64,000 bases of DNA from Salvator merianae (lineage: Eukaryota; Chordata; Lepidosauria; Squamata; Teiidae): positions 126,329,936 through 126,393,935 of the forward strand of contig QVOM02000034.1 in the NCBI GenBank assembly GCA_003586115.2, written 5' to 3'. The notes beneath the pieces were generated by a model that had not been told where the DNA came from, ran no database searches, and saw nothing but the letters and a program-made list of their open reading frames with translations. Positions 34,710 through 45,179 of this stretch are shown piece by piece. The translations under genes and the position numbers were made by a program. Numbering within the stretch: position 1 is the first letter of the stretch; every line of letters begins with the position of its first letter.

Positions 34710-35941
34710 GAAAAATGGCAGATGTCCAAAGAGTACAGTAAGAGATGCTATATGCTGGTGTTATATGCAAATACCAGGAACCTGTGGGTCAAGATGGGTG
34801 AAGTGGAATGCCTGATTTTAGAACAAGATATAGAAATAGTAGGCTTAAGTGAAACCTGGTAGATTATTGGGAATCATTAGGGCATAATAATTCCTGGTTA
34901 CAACTCAATAGGAAACACAGAAAACACAGTGGAGAATGTACTGGAGGAAATGTCACACTGTATGTTAAAAACAACAGTAAAGTGAATTTACTTGAGATCC
35001 CAAAGGAGCAGACCAGGACCAGATCATAAAAATAGGTTAATACTGGAAGTGTACTATTGCCTTCCTAAACAAGGTGCTGAAGGAGATCTGGAAAAGGAGA
35101 TGGAAATTGGAGACACATCCCAAAAAAGAAAGCCTTTAACTAATGGAAAATTTCAACTACCCGGATACTGACTGGCTAAATGTTCACTAAAACCATGAGA
35201 AGGACTTTAAATGCTTAGAGTCTATTCGCACTTACCTGTAGTGAGTGATCAAATATCCAACAAGTGTATTCACACAGCCCTGCCACCACTGCATCTGGGA
35301 GTGGCTACAACCACTCCTGAATGTTACTAGCTATAGGAAAAAAAAATGTTGTCCACAGTTCAACCAGGAGCGGATAGATTGCTCCCAGCCAGCAGTGTTC
35401 ACACTGTTTTCTCGATGAAAATGCTGCAAGTGAATGGCATGTGTGACTGCAGCAGTGCAGTTGCATGCCATGTTCCTGATTGCCATGGCAATGGCTGGAT
35501 ATTGCTGCAACTGCTGTCATGGTGATTGGGCCAGCCATCTGCACTGCAAGTGCTGGAGAACCAGTAGTGTGGATGGCTGCCGTGCTGCAGGGCTTTGTAC
35601 AGCCTAGAATGGAATTTTATAGTATTCTAGACTATAAAGTGCAAACAGGTCCTTAGATATTGTAAAATGATTGTACAATGGAGCAATTGACCCAGTGACA
35701 GGAAATACTGGACTTATTCATAAATGGTGATCAAGACTTGGTGAGATAAGTAAACATAGCAGGACAAATTCAGAATGGTGAACATAATGCAATAAAATCC
35801 AACATTTATGGGAATGAAAACTTACATAGCAAGACCAACATGGATACTTTTGATTTCCAAAAGGGGAACATCTCAAAATTGAGAAGACTAATGGGCAAAC
35901 TCTCTCTAGGGAGCTTGGCTGCTATTTAAACTACAAAAACA
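34710..35941 (+). pseudogene. CR1 LINE ORF2 relic: APE-type endonuclease domain
   Basis: The plus strand encodes, with stops, the ordered endonuclease motifs of CR1 ORF2: MGEVECLILEQDIEIVGLSE TW (the conserved ETW is at about 34853), then IIIPGYNSIG, later LMENFNYPDTDW (family GDFN), KDFKCL at 35205, and after the inserted MITE LDIVK, then DTFDFQKGNISKLRRL near 35845-35895. In an active enzyme this domain nicks target DNA for target-primed reverse transcription. The reverse transcriptase is absent: the LINE text stops where the U6 pseudogene starts. Interrupted by the MITE at 35218-35652. Confidence 0.8.
35218..35652 (-). mobile_element. Harbinger-like MITE, type B, inserted in CR1, TTA duplication
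   Basis: Ends gagtctattcgcacttacc and aagtgcaaacaggtcc, with TTA immediately outside both (35215-35217 and 35653-35655). Interior ccaggagcggatagattgct, gttgcatgccatgttcctga, ttgccatggcaatggctgg and accatgacag-like text is the reverse complement of copies at 27916 and 31062. Removing the element and one TTA joins the CR1 endonuclease frame (KCL to LDIV). Confidence 0.85.
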
Positions 35942-36050
35942 GTGTTCACTTCAGCAGCATAAAGGTACTAAAAATGGAATGTTACAGAGAAGATTAGCAT
36001 AGACCCTGCACAAAGATGACATGAAAATTCATGAAGCGTTCCAATTTTTT
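35942..36050 (+). pseudogene. RNU6 (pseudogene): U6 snRNA pseudogene
   Basis: About 109 bases collinear with vertebrate U6 from its first base to the terminal T run. Preserved parts include the start gtgttcacttcagcagca, the ACAGAGA-containing ttacagagaagattagcat, and the 3' gaagcgttcc + tttttt. Differences are mainly CpG-type or G-to-A/C-to-T changes. The expected TATA position about 25-30 bases upstream is not occupied (a tatttaaa sits only 12-19 bases upstream and belongs to LINE sequence), and no PSE is evident, so transcription as a real U6 gene is unlikely. Confidence 0.9.
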
Positions 36051-36532
36051 GTATTATTATTTCAAATGATCCCCACTGCGTCTCTCTAGGGGCATAATGA
36101 AAGCACTGACCAATAGCCTAACCAAATTCATATTTGTTTACAGGGGGGAAACATGTCTTGGCAAAGCAACCTTGCACAGACTTCCAAAACAAAGGGGTGG
36201 GGTCATCCAGACTTCATTCTTTATTTTGATGCAATTCAACTTAAACAGATAATAGATGGTGCTTAAGCCTCCATAATGGGCTTACATAGAATTATCCTGT
36301 CCAAATAATGATTCTTGTCTAAAACCTTTTGAGCCTAATTGTTGGCAGATTTTGTTCCCACCTGTACAGAAAACTCACTATATTTGGAAAAATGTGACAG
36401 AATCACCTCTGTCCTTACCTCTCCCTTGCATCACTCTATTCTCTTTCTAATTTCCTACCTATACTGTTGCAGACATAAAGGGAAGCTTTAAAGCAAAACG
36501 AGTATTATAAACCTAAAGACGTTGGCCTTTTC
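36051..36532. other. No recognisable feature
   Basis: Unassigned sequence downstream of the U6 pseudogene; I do not see the reverse transcriptase part of the interrupted CR1 here. Confidence 0.5.
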
Positions 36533-37130
36533 TGCACTTACTTCTAGCCTGGACTGAGGAGCTGTGAAGTTCTCATTTGAGTGTCACCAGTCTGCACATT
36601 AATGCAGACTTGTGAGGCCCCATCCCTTGGCTAGAGCACTCTCTCTGCATTAGACAGAGGGTCTTTCTGCACTTTCTACCTTAGAATGGGATTATTATAG
36701 TCCAGCTGCTCCTGGTACAGCTGTGAAGCATTCCACAGCTATACCAGGAGCAGCTGGACTATAATTATCCCATTCTAAGGTAGAAAGTGCAGAAAGGCCC
36801 AGTGTGTAGTCCCAACCATGGAAACCTTGGTTAGTACTAACACTAGATCCATTTAAACCAGTCTATTAGTGGAACAGCAGACCCTGGTCCAAACCCATTT
36901 TGGCAGTACACCAAAGCTTGCTGCTGAAATGGGTCCTTCACAGGCTCTACAGCTAAGAAGCTTTGTCCTTGCCCTTGGAGTGCTCGGAGCCCAGCCTTGA
37001 AGCTCATGTGAGATTCAGGGCCAGGATGAGGGCTAGTCCAGAACAGTGCCATCATGCAGATATTACTGTTCCATTACTGTTCTTTCTATGGTCCAAACCA
37101 GCAGACCTCTCTGGTCTAGATCCAAATTGC
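36533..37130 (-). mobile_element. Harbinger-like MITE, type C, with nested type D palindrome
   Basis: Starts tggccttttctgcacttac. Read on the minus strand, the interior shows type-C blocks: ggcactgttctggactagcc, cacatgagcttcaaggctgg, agctttggtgtactgcc and ccagggtctgctgttccac. Between 36659 and 36800 a separate palindromic MITE is inserted. The far end is not clear; 37130 is an estimate. Confidence 0.65.
36659..36800. mobile_element. Near-perfect 142-bp palindromic MITE (type D)
   Basis: Starts gggtctttctgcactttc and ends gaaagtgcagaaaggccc. The arms pair almost without error through taccttagaatggga / tcccattctaaggta (one small mismatch and a short indel near attatta) and ccagctgctcctggta / taccaggagcagctgg, down to a small centre around gaagcattcc. 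It is inserted in a type-C element of the same clan. Confidence 0.9.
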
Positions 37131-37372
37131 TCAGAGGAATAAAAACAAAACAGGACCCAAAGGGATCTCTGCACTTTGGAGGGCTCAGCATCAAAATGGT
37201 AGATGCCATTCAATGTGCATGATTAACATAGCTTAGATTAAGAGAATTGTGCAGGAGAGGTGTTATTTAAGATAAGTGAAAGGTGCTAATACTGGTAGAC
37301 TTTGAAAAACAAGCTTACCAGTCCTGGAGTTACATTCATTATTACACCTGATTGCCTAATCAACAAGACTTT
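37131..37372. other. No recognisable feature
   Basis: Short unassigned spacer between two MITEs. Confidence 0.5.
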
Positions 37373-38153
37373 GGGCCTGTTCGCACTTTCCACACTAGAA
37401 TGAGCTAATTAGCCCATTCCAGCGTGGAACAGACACCATCTGCACGATGAGCCCTGAAAACCTACCTGAGGCTGGTTAATGTCGTTCGCAAGTGCGAACG
37501 ACATTAATCATGCCTGATGCTCGCCATGATAGCAGCTGGCAAGCGGCCGGCTGCTGCCATGGCGACCGCAGGAGCTCCGCGCGTGTACGTGCGGTTGCAA
37601 TGGGGGCTACCCCTTCACGCGGGCCCGAATGGACCTGTACGAGACCCCAGTCATGCCCATGCTGCTGCGATCGGGCCTGGAACACCAGATGGTGCCGCGC
37701 TGTGCCCAGTGCGGCGTTTTGGTGCCCGATCGCGGGCGCGAACCACAGTCACCACTGCAGTGGCCTACAAAGCATCAGGCTGCTGCCATGGTGACTGGGA
37801 GGCCTGCGTGGTGCGCACGGTGATGACACAATCGTGCATGAGCACTGGGCCTCTCCCCCCCATAGCGGGATCGGGCCTTCCCAATCAGGTCCATGGCGCC
37901 GCGATCGGCCCCATTGCCCATCATGCATTGCGTGATCATAGGATCACGCATGCGTGATGGGTGGGCTGATCGCCAAGAAGATGGTCGCTGCCATGGACAA
38001 GAAGGTAGGTGTGAACGAATGCTCACCTGAAGCTCACTTTGAGCTTCAGGTGAGGATTTGGACACCTTTTTACTTGTCCGGCGGTAGTAATGATCAGCAG
38101 TGGATGAGGTCCGCTGCCGGTTGTTACGGCCATCCTGTGGTGTGAATGCACTT
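37373..38153 (+). mobile_element. Large CpG-rich Harbinger-like MITE, type B
   Basis: Starts gggcctgttcgcacttt; the right end is estimated at tggtgtgaatgcactt. The interior is GC- and CpG-rich with gatcgggcc and gccatggcgac words. It contains a 15-bp-arm palindrome at about 37478-37509 (ttaatgtcgttcgca..tgcgaacgacattaa) and a 14-bp-arm palindrome tcacctgaagctca..tgagcttcaggtga at 38023-38053. The 146- and 100-residue frames here are products of the GC-rich composition: the relative at 38356 does not keep them. Confidence 0.75.
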
Positions 38154-38355
38154 GTCTAGCAAGGCTATCTTTAAATATACACATTCAAAACTGCATAAAG
38201 ACAGAACTCAAGATATTTCCTTCTGCTACTCATGGTACAAAACTTACTGAGATAGGTACTGAGAAAAAGTCCATTCACCCCCACCACCCCAATATCTCAT
38301 TCATGAGATGTTTTACTATACAGACTGTTTTTATTTTATCTCTATCTCTATCTCT

Positions 38356-39163
38356 GGGCCTATTTGTACTTGATGGTAGCAAGCATCCAGCATACTTGCT
38401 ATCCAAGTACATCCGCACTGCAAGATGGCCGAAGCAACCAGAAGTGGGCTTCATCCAATCCTGAGAACTGCTACTACTGTTGCACTAAACTGTACTCTGG
38501 AAGTTTACCTGGAGCTCATAGTGAACTTCAGGTAAGGTTCCATTCACGCTTACCTGCACTGCAGCACCCATCTTGGGTGCAATGTGCCCTTTGTGCACTT
38601 TGTGCATGTGCAATGGGGCAATCAGATCCTATTGGGCCTGTGCAATGCCCCGATCAAGCCACACGGCATGATTGGCCCATCGGACAAGCACAATCAACTG
38701 ATCACACCCATGTACTGTGCAGCTGTGCTGGTCACCATGGCAGTGGGCCAGATATTTGCCAGCTGCTGCCATGGCAACGATTGGGCATGTGCCCAGTCAG
38801 GCCTCACAAGGCTGGATTGGGCATCATATGGCCTGATTCGACATCGCAGGCCTGATCATCGCAGGCCGACATCATGCAGGCCCAATCAGGCCTGCACAAT
38901 CTGGCAGGCTTGACTAAGCAATCATGCATGTGTGGGGTGCTGCTGCCAGTCGCCATGACAGCGGTCAGCCACTTGCCGGCCACTGTCATGGTGAGGATCA
39001 GGCTCGGATACTGGTGTTCGCACTGCAAACATGGGTAGCCAACTTCAGGACCTGTTTTCACATTGTGGCTGCACATTGTGGACAGTGTCTGCACTGCATG
39101 GTTAAGTACTACACTAGCACAGACTAATTAGTCTGCGCTAGTGTAGTAAGTACAAAAACAACC
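38356..39163 (+). mobile_element. Large Harbinger-like MITE, type B, older sister
   Basis: Starts gggcctatttgtactt and ends aagtacaaaaacaacc. Interior shared with 37373: tacctggagctca..tgaacttcaggta, a gatcaggcc/gcatgattggccc section, gccatgacagcgg and a gccactgtcatgg pair. CpGs seen in 37373 are mostly TpG or CpA here. The flanks are tctatctct and tctgtctct, but both lie in TC-rich repeat, so a target duplication cannot be judged. The 163-residue frame at 38364 has no domain. Confidence 0.75.
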
Positions 39164-39235
39164 TCTGTCTCTAATTCTGTCTCTAACTCTGTCTCTCTCT
39201 TTCTGTCTTTGTCTCTCTCTGTCCCTCTCTCTCTG
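39164..39235 (+). repeat. TC-rich low-complexity tract
   Basis: Irregular tctgtctc / tctctaa units continuing a tract that also precedes 38356, so the MITE above probably inserted into it. Confidence 0.85.
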
Positions 39236-40946
39236 GGATCGTGCACAATGATAAAAATGAGTTAAATCTGTGCAGCAAAACCTATTGTTTTCCAATAGAT
39301 ATTACAGATGGGAACTAGCAGGCTAGTCACATGGATAATTTATGGCCTAGCTACCTCTGGTTCAAAAGGTGATGTTTATGCTGATCTTTATATAACTGAT
39401 CTCTATATAATTAGATTATGTGTGTTATACAAAATGTTACACAGAGTGTAATCAAGTTGATAGTTTCCCTTAAATAGATTTTCACATCTGTAAGTCTTTC
39501 TCATATCCATCCAGCATAAAAAAAAAAAAAATTGTAACTATTAACATTTTCAAAATATCACATTTGTTTACTAAGTCTGTTATAAAACCCAGTTCTCCAA
39601 ACCAAGGCAGTCTGGTCTGTGAGACATACCTACAGCACACAGCAATGAACTCCACCCAAAATCAGAAAGCACATATCAAACACAGGTACAATCTGGAATC
39701 TAATTTAATAAAACAATGGTAGGACTTCATGTGCTGCTATTTATCATCTACCTACAGTGTGTTGGAGAGGGGAGATTCAATTGTAACACCTTTTAACTTA
39801 ATGAGAACAGCTATTAAATCCTGACCTCTAACCTACATTAAGCTTTTCTTCAAGTACCTCAGGATTCTTCCTTTGTTTCTCCTCACTAGTGCTGCCCTCT
39901 TAGTTTAGAGCACTACCAACCTAAATGCTAAGGTGCTATCTGTAAATCTAGATATTGTAGTGCCTTTTTTAGCTTTCCCAATTATATCTATGTATTTAAG
40001 CCTTTAAACCCCTGGGAAACCTGGCATTTCATTGGCTACAGCTAATTAACAGAATTTGTTAATTCCTTTATAATAATCCTCTTATCCATCCAGAGTTATT
40101 TTGGTTGTGGTCATCATGATCAAGAGCCCTCAATCTCCAACTGGAACTATCTATCCCCAAGGGTAAGGCAGTTAAGGACTCACATTTGCATCAACTTCAA
40201 CTAATTAAACACATTGGTAGCAACAACCAGGGAAAGTGGAGCTGAGCAACTGAGCTTCCAAGGTAGGTTTTTATAACATTTTTATTTGCTTAAGCAATAT
40301 CATCAATCTGCAATCTATCATGAATAAGCGGGGGGGGGGGGGCAGAAATGTCTTTGTCCAAAAGTGCTTGCAAGTCACTTAGTTTGATGGAACCTCCCAA
40401 TGTAGCTTTTTTATGTTTTCATTTGGTCTTGCACAGACTGATATATTATCAGTATGGAATCCTGTTACATAAAAGAAACCAATGCATTTCCATTTTCTTA
40501 TTTATGCCTGTGATAGAATTAAAGCTCACTTTAGCTGTGTTCAGATTTGATGCCACAACACCACAGTCAAATGCTGATGGATACTTGCCATCAATGCTCC
40601 ACTCCAGAGATGCAGAAAAAAACAGAAGAAGAAGACAAATGTAAGATAAAGCACTCACTTAGCACTTTTCTACCACTCTGCCAGTCCATGATACAGCCTG
40701 CTCTGGCACAGAGATGAAGTGGCTGGTCATATTTGTAGCCTTAAAGCATGCAGCGTGGCCATAAAATACCATGCAGTGCCAATCCAGCGATGGGCCTTTG
40801 TGACAGGCCTCCAGGGGGGCACACTGTCACTTCAATGTCAGTTTCCTAGTGCTTCCATTGGTCTGTCAGAACACATTCAATTGAATAAAGTCCTAATAAA
40901 TGCATTGTTTTAATACATACATTTAGGACACCCAAGTTTACATTAG
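39236..40946. other. No recognisable gene
   Basis: AT-rich unassigned sequence with a G12 run at 40331. The plus frame at 40348-40644 and its minus shadow show no domain. Confidence 0.5.
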
Positions 40947-40995
40947 CTAGGCAATCCTAAATAACTTGATTTGGAAGTAAGTCCCACTGTGCTCC
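40947..40995. mobile_element. Half copy of the common 'aagtaagtccca' squamate MITE
   Basis: The text ggcaatcctaa..ggaagtaagtcccac matches one arm of a short palindromic repeat that I recall as common in squamate genomes. Only one arm is seen. Confidence 0.4.
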
Positions 40996-43576
40996 GTGTC
41001 TGGGATGGTCACCCTCCCAAGTTATCCTATTTCCTGTGACATAGGACAGTTGTGGCTGCTGTTATCAGGCAGAAAGTGGGGTCAAACTGTAAAAGTAATA
41101 TGATGGAATGATTGCACGTGGCTTTGATTAAGACTATAAGTTTTTGGCTTTTTACAAGATAGCATAGTATGCCTATATTTGCTTTTAAACAAGCTTATTG
41201 TGAAATGGTGCACCATCTTATAGTCTATTAACCATAGATTAGCTATGATTTAGTGACAGGATACTTCTCATAGTGGAACAAATAACATTTGGCTGATATT
41301 GAGGTTTGTTTGTTTGTTTGTTTAAAAGGACGGACTTGGAACCAATCTTGTATCTGTATGAACAGAAATGGAAGCATTATCAATTATTCCCTACTAGTTA
41401 CAGCTCCTTGCACCTTCAGAAAAAAAATACTAAAGATGAAAAAAGAACCTTCAGAATAGAATGCAACAAGATACAGGGATGCAGCATACATATTAACGAC
41501 TTCTCCCTTTTAAACTAAAGTATTCACTAAAAGTGATGCTTTTAAACCACAAAGTTTGCAAGAACAGGTGACAGAGAACCTCCTTACTTTTCATTAGTTC
41601 TCCTTCTCTGTTACACTGAAAGAAAAAAAATTAATTGGAAGAATCCTTATATCAAACAGCCAAATTCAACTGATGAGCAGAAAACTGTATTAAATGTATA
41701 CAGGACTACCAATCACCAGTAATCTAAATTATCCTTTTCTAACTATTATTCTACCATTGCTGGAATCTGTGCTTACTGTCTCTCCTATCTCTCTCAGTTC
41801 CAGTCAAGGCAGATGTAGAAAATTCAACCTCAAGTTTTCCTTTTTCCTGCCATTTTCTATTCACACTGTGTCCCATTGTAATAGGTTTTCATCTGGTACC
41901 AATAAACCCACAAGAGTTTAATATGGAAGTCTGTTCCTTACAATCAGATCTCCAAAGTATACATGTATCTATATTTCACTAAAGTAATAATTCCTCTTAA
42001 TGTGAAACTAATGCAATATTAGATGAATTTCCTTTAAATACAGTAAAACAAATTACTTGTAACCTGAATAAATCTTATATGGGTATCCAAAACTAACTGC
42101 CTTAAAGTATGTCTCCTTGAGAAATGGTCAATAAAATACTAGATAAATTTTCTGTATATGCAGAAAAAAAAAAGTAGCTTGGAGAAAACCCAAACAAAAA
42201 TCATGTATGGGTTTCTAAAACCAGCTGGGCTGAATAATGTCTTCTTGAAAGATTGCAAAATATGTTTCAACCTTGATTAGAAGTCTTCTTCAATGGCATT
42301 TAAGTTGTATAATGACTTTCAGACTTTTAGAACTTTCAACAGAATATACAGAACAAACATAACTCTAAACTGAAAATAAAAATAAAGGGCATTCTTCCTA
42401 CTGAGCTGTTGCTAACAAAGCTCTTGAAAAACATTCTATTTTTGATATGTCATGGTTTCAGAAAAGTTGGTTGGATGCATCTTATATTTTTTTACTGGAA
42501 GGTTTGACTTGAAACCTATTCACTTAGCTTTTATTTATAATGATTTAATCTATATCTGTAGCAAATTGTTTTCTATTATATGCAGTAAATAAGGATTTGT
42601 CTTAGATGAAGATGAAGAATCCAATCCTGCTCCAGTTAGGTCAATCAGAGATTAACCCTAGAATTTAAGTGCATCTGGTTCCTCTCTCTAAGGCTGTGGT
42701 CTGACATTGTAAATTTAATCCATATTGGAGTACAAGGACTGAATTCGTCTTCTGATTGTTCCCACAGTTACATTTTAACACAGACTCAATTCGTACTTGC
42801 TCATTCTCATACTGATGTTTCCCATGCTTGGCATGGGGAAACTGTACCTTTTCTGCCTCCACGCCTGATCAAATTCTCCTCCCTGTGCAGTCAGTGATTG
42901 GCTGCAGTCCCAACATTCAAATCTTGACATCACAGGGGCAGGAAAGTCAAGCTCTGCTTTCTGTACATCCCCGCTGCTGCCTCAGAACATGGATTCACTT
43001 GGCACCATTACTAGTCATTCACCATTTACTCCTTCTCCCCCCTACAGCCTCAATCTACACAAGCAGAACTTTAAAACCATGTGTACTGTACAATTAAGCT
43101 TCTTAAAGGGCAGATGGCGATTTTTGCTCCCTTACAAGCACACTTTTGCGCAATTGCACAATTTAAAAGTAGCACAAAAGCAGGGAGAGGTCCGTGAAGA
43201 AGGGTAAACGTGGGGAGGGAATGTGGGTGGGCTCTATTATCTTGATAGTGCAGTTCATGGCCCTCAAATGGACTCTGCCTCATCTCCCCCCAAGACATCT
43301 GCAGTGGCATGTGTCCCCACTGTGTAGCTGTGTGCTGGTGACAGCAAAACTCATCTTGAGTGGGTTCTTTATTGGGGCAAGAGGACTGCAACTCCAAATA
43401 GGTGCAGTTTCTTTTTTGGTTTAATCAGCAGACTGAAGTGGAGCAAGCCTTTAATTTCTTCCTGGCAGTGTCGCATGGGGGATAAAGAAAGAGAAAGGAC
43501 TGCAGCTTAGCGAAGTAAAAATGAGGATGGTTTTCTTTTCTCCTGGCAGCAATGGAAGTGGGGATAATGGAGGCAG
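40996..43576. other. No recognisable gene
   Basis: AT-rich unassigned sequence to about 42650, with a (GTTT)n patch at 41305, then more GC-balanced sequence to 43570. Overlapping opposite-strand frames of 70-108 residues at 42828-43424 do not look coding. Confidence 0.5.
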
Positions 43577-43680
43577 AAGAAACTACTACGCTTCCTGCCC
43601 ATCCACAAAGTCTGTCCATCCACAAAGAAGAAACTACTGCGCTTCCTGCCCATCCACAAAGTCTGCCCATCCACAAAGTC
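43577..43680 (+). repeat. 51-bp tandem duplication with 17-bp substructure
   Basis: Two units (43577-43627 and from 43628) begin aagaaactactacgcttc / aagaaactactgcgcttc. Within each, ctgcccatccacaaagt and ctgtccatccacaaag are 17-mers, so each 51-bp unit equals three 17-bp steps. Because 51 is divisible by 3 every frame stays open, which explains the several 70-94-residue frames here; none looks like a known protein. Confidence 0.85.
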
Positions 43681-44239
43681 TGGGAAGCACTCCCTCTGCA
43701 CCCCCCCAAAAAAGTACAGTCCCTCCCAAATAGTCTCTTTCCCTGTTCTCACATCACAAAGTAAAATGGGCTAGCAATCTGGAATGACTTGAGAATTCAC
43801 TAAATCCGAATACAAAGTAGTCCGGATTTCACCAATTTAGTCCAGAAAAACTATGGAACAGCAAGATCCTGTCGGATCAGCGGGACCTGAAGACAGCCTG
43901 TAAACTGATTAAATGCCGTGTCGGAATGCAGCCTAAGTGTTTCAGTCTTCAGTTTGAAGTACTTACCTTCCATCCATTTTTTTTTTCACTGAACATCTTA
44001 GATTTACTAGATATCAACATTCACAACTGAATCTTGGAAATTCCAGGCAAATATGGAAAATATTTGAAAACACAAGGATGAACACTGTGAATTGCTTGGA
44101 TATGATTGACAGTATTATCTGGCAACGGTTTAAAACATGGGAAAATAAATCTTTTATTGTATAGTCACCATACTGAATTAGCAACCAGTGCAATTGCTTA
44201 AGAACAATTTTAATGTATGTGTGATCCATCATCTAACTC
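43681..44239. other. No recognisable feature
   Basis: Unassigned. The text gtcggaatgcagcctaag at about 43920 looks like the end of a DNA transposon but has no identified partner. Confidence 0.45.
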
Positions 44240-45080
44240 AGTAGCCTATAGTCTTGCAACTTCATTTTCTACCAGCTGTAGAAGGGTTACCCCAACACAG
44301 AGTTCATTACAATGATCCAGTTATGAGGATACCATTGTAAAGACAATGACCATGCTATTTTTGTACAGGTAAGGACATAGCTCAGAAGCCAACCAAAGCT
44401 AGTAATAGGAACCTTTAGCCTCAAAGCTCACATGGGCTTCCAGTGACAGTGATGAACTTATACTTCCAAGCTACATACATCTTCCTTCTAAGGGGCAGCA
44501 ACTGCATCTAGAACAGGCAAATTTCCTAATTCTTGAAACTGGGAGCTTCCTACACACATAGTCTATGCCTTGTCAGGATTAACCTCAGCTTGTTGGTTGT
44601 CACTGAACCCATCATTGCATTCAGGCACTGGTTCAGGACATTCACAGTCTCTCCTGATTCCAATAGATTCTTAATAGATATTGCATAACATTGGTGACCA
44701 AAAAAACACCCTGCAGTACCCTACAGTCTACCTGTCAAAGTACAAAGGCACAGTCCCCCAACATTGCATTCTGGACTCATCTTCTAAGGTAGGAATTCCA
44801 CCACTTCAGCACAGTACCTCCCGTTCCCAATCTACAAGGGTGATCCAGAAAGATACTGCAGTTGATGGTATCCAATCCTAATGAAAAATCAAGCATGGTC
44901 ATACTCCCTCTGCCTCTCTCCTGCAGAAGGTCATCCATCAGGGTGAACATGATCAACTCCATCACCAAACCAGGCCTAAAGTCAGATTGAAATGATTTGA
45001 GTTAATCAGTTTTATTCAAAAGCATGTGCAACTGCATAGCCATCACCCTCTCCAACACCTTTCTCCAAAATCTATCCATC
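44240..45080 (-). pseudogene. L2/CR1-type LINE reverse transcriptase relic (old)
   Basis: Minus-strand reading with frameshifts gives, in order: RKVLERVMAMQLHML; ELIMFTLMDDLLQERG and FSLGLDTINCSIFL (family catalytic-region text AFDTINHGILL); GGTVLKWWNSYL; the equivalent of VPQGSVLSP..LF; NKLRLILTRH (family LRLNPDKT) and near 44280-44330 a worn WIIVMNSVLG (family DYCNALYLGLP). The adjoining stretch down to about 44185 encodes LKQLHWLLIQYG. The order is that of palm to thumb of a LINE reverse transcriptase. Many stops: inactive. Confidence 0.75.
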
Positions 45081-45082
45081 AC

Positions 45083-45120
45083 TTACCTACCTACCTACCT
45101 ACCTACCTACCTACCTACCA
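45083..45120 (+). repeat. Microsatellite (CTAC)n, probable LINE tail repeat
   Basis: About nine CTAC units. On the minus strand it follows tgtaatccaccttgagattt at 45150-45173, a LINE tail hairpin, so the repeat may be the terminal microsatellite of an old minus-strand LINE. Confidence 0.9.
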
Positions 45121-45179
45121 TATATGTGTTTCTACCTTACCATCTACCTAGAAATCTCAAGGTGGATTACAATAAATCA

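Noticed and set aside
35942..36050. Functional U6 gene
   Set aside because: Too many substitutions from the very conserved U6 and no correctly placed TATA or PSE; kept as a pseudogene.
37478..37509. Short palindrome as a terminator or regulatory hairpin
   Set aside because: It is internal to a MITE, and palindromes are a general feature of this clan.
37517..37957. 146-residue plus frame in CpG-rich DNA
   Set aside because: It lies wholly inside a MITE, overlaps other open frames in the same GC-rich patch, and is not kept in the sister element at 38356.
38364..38855. 163-residue plus frame
   Set aside because: Also within a MITE; the composition reflects repeat sequence and no domain is visible.
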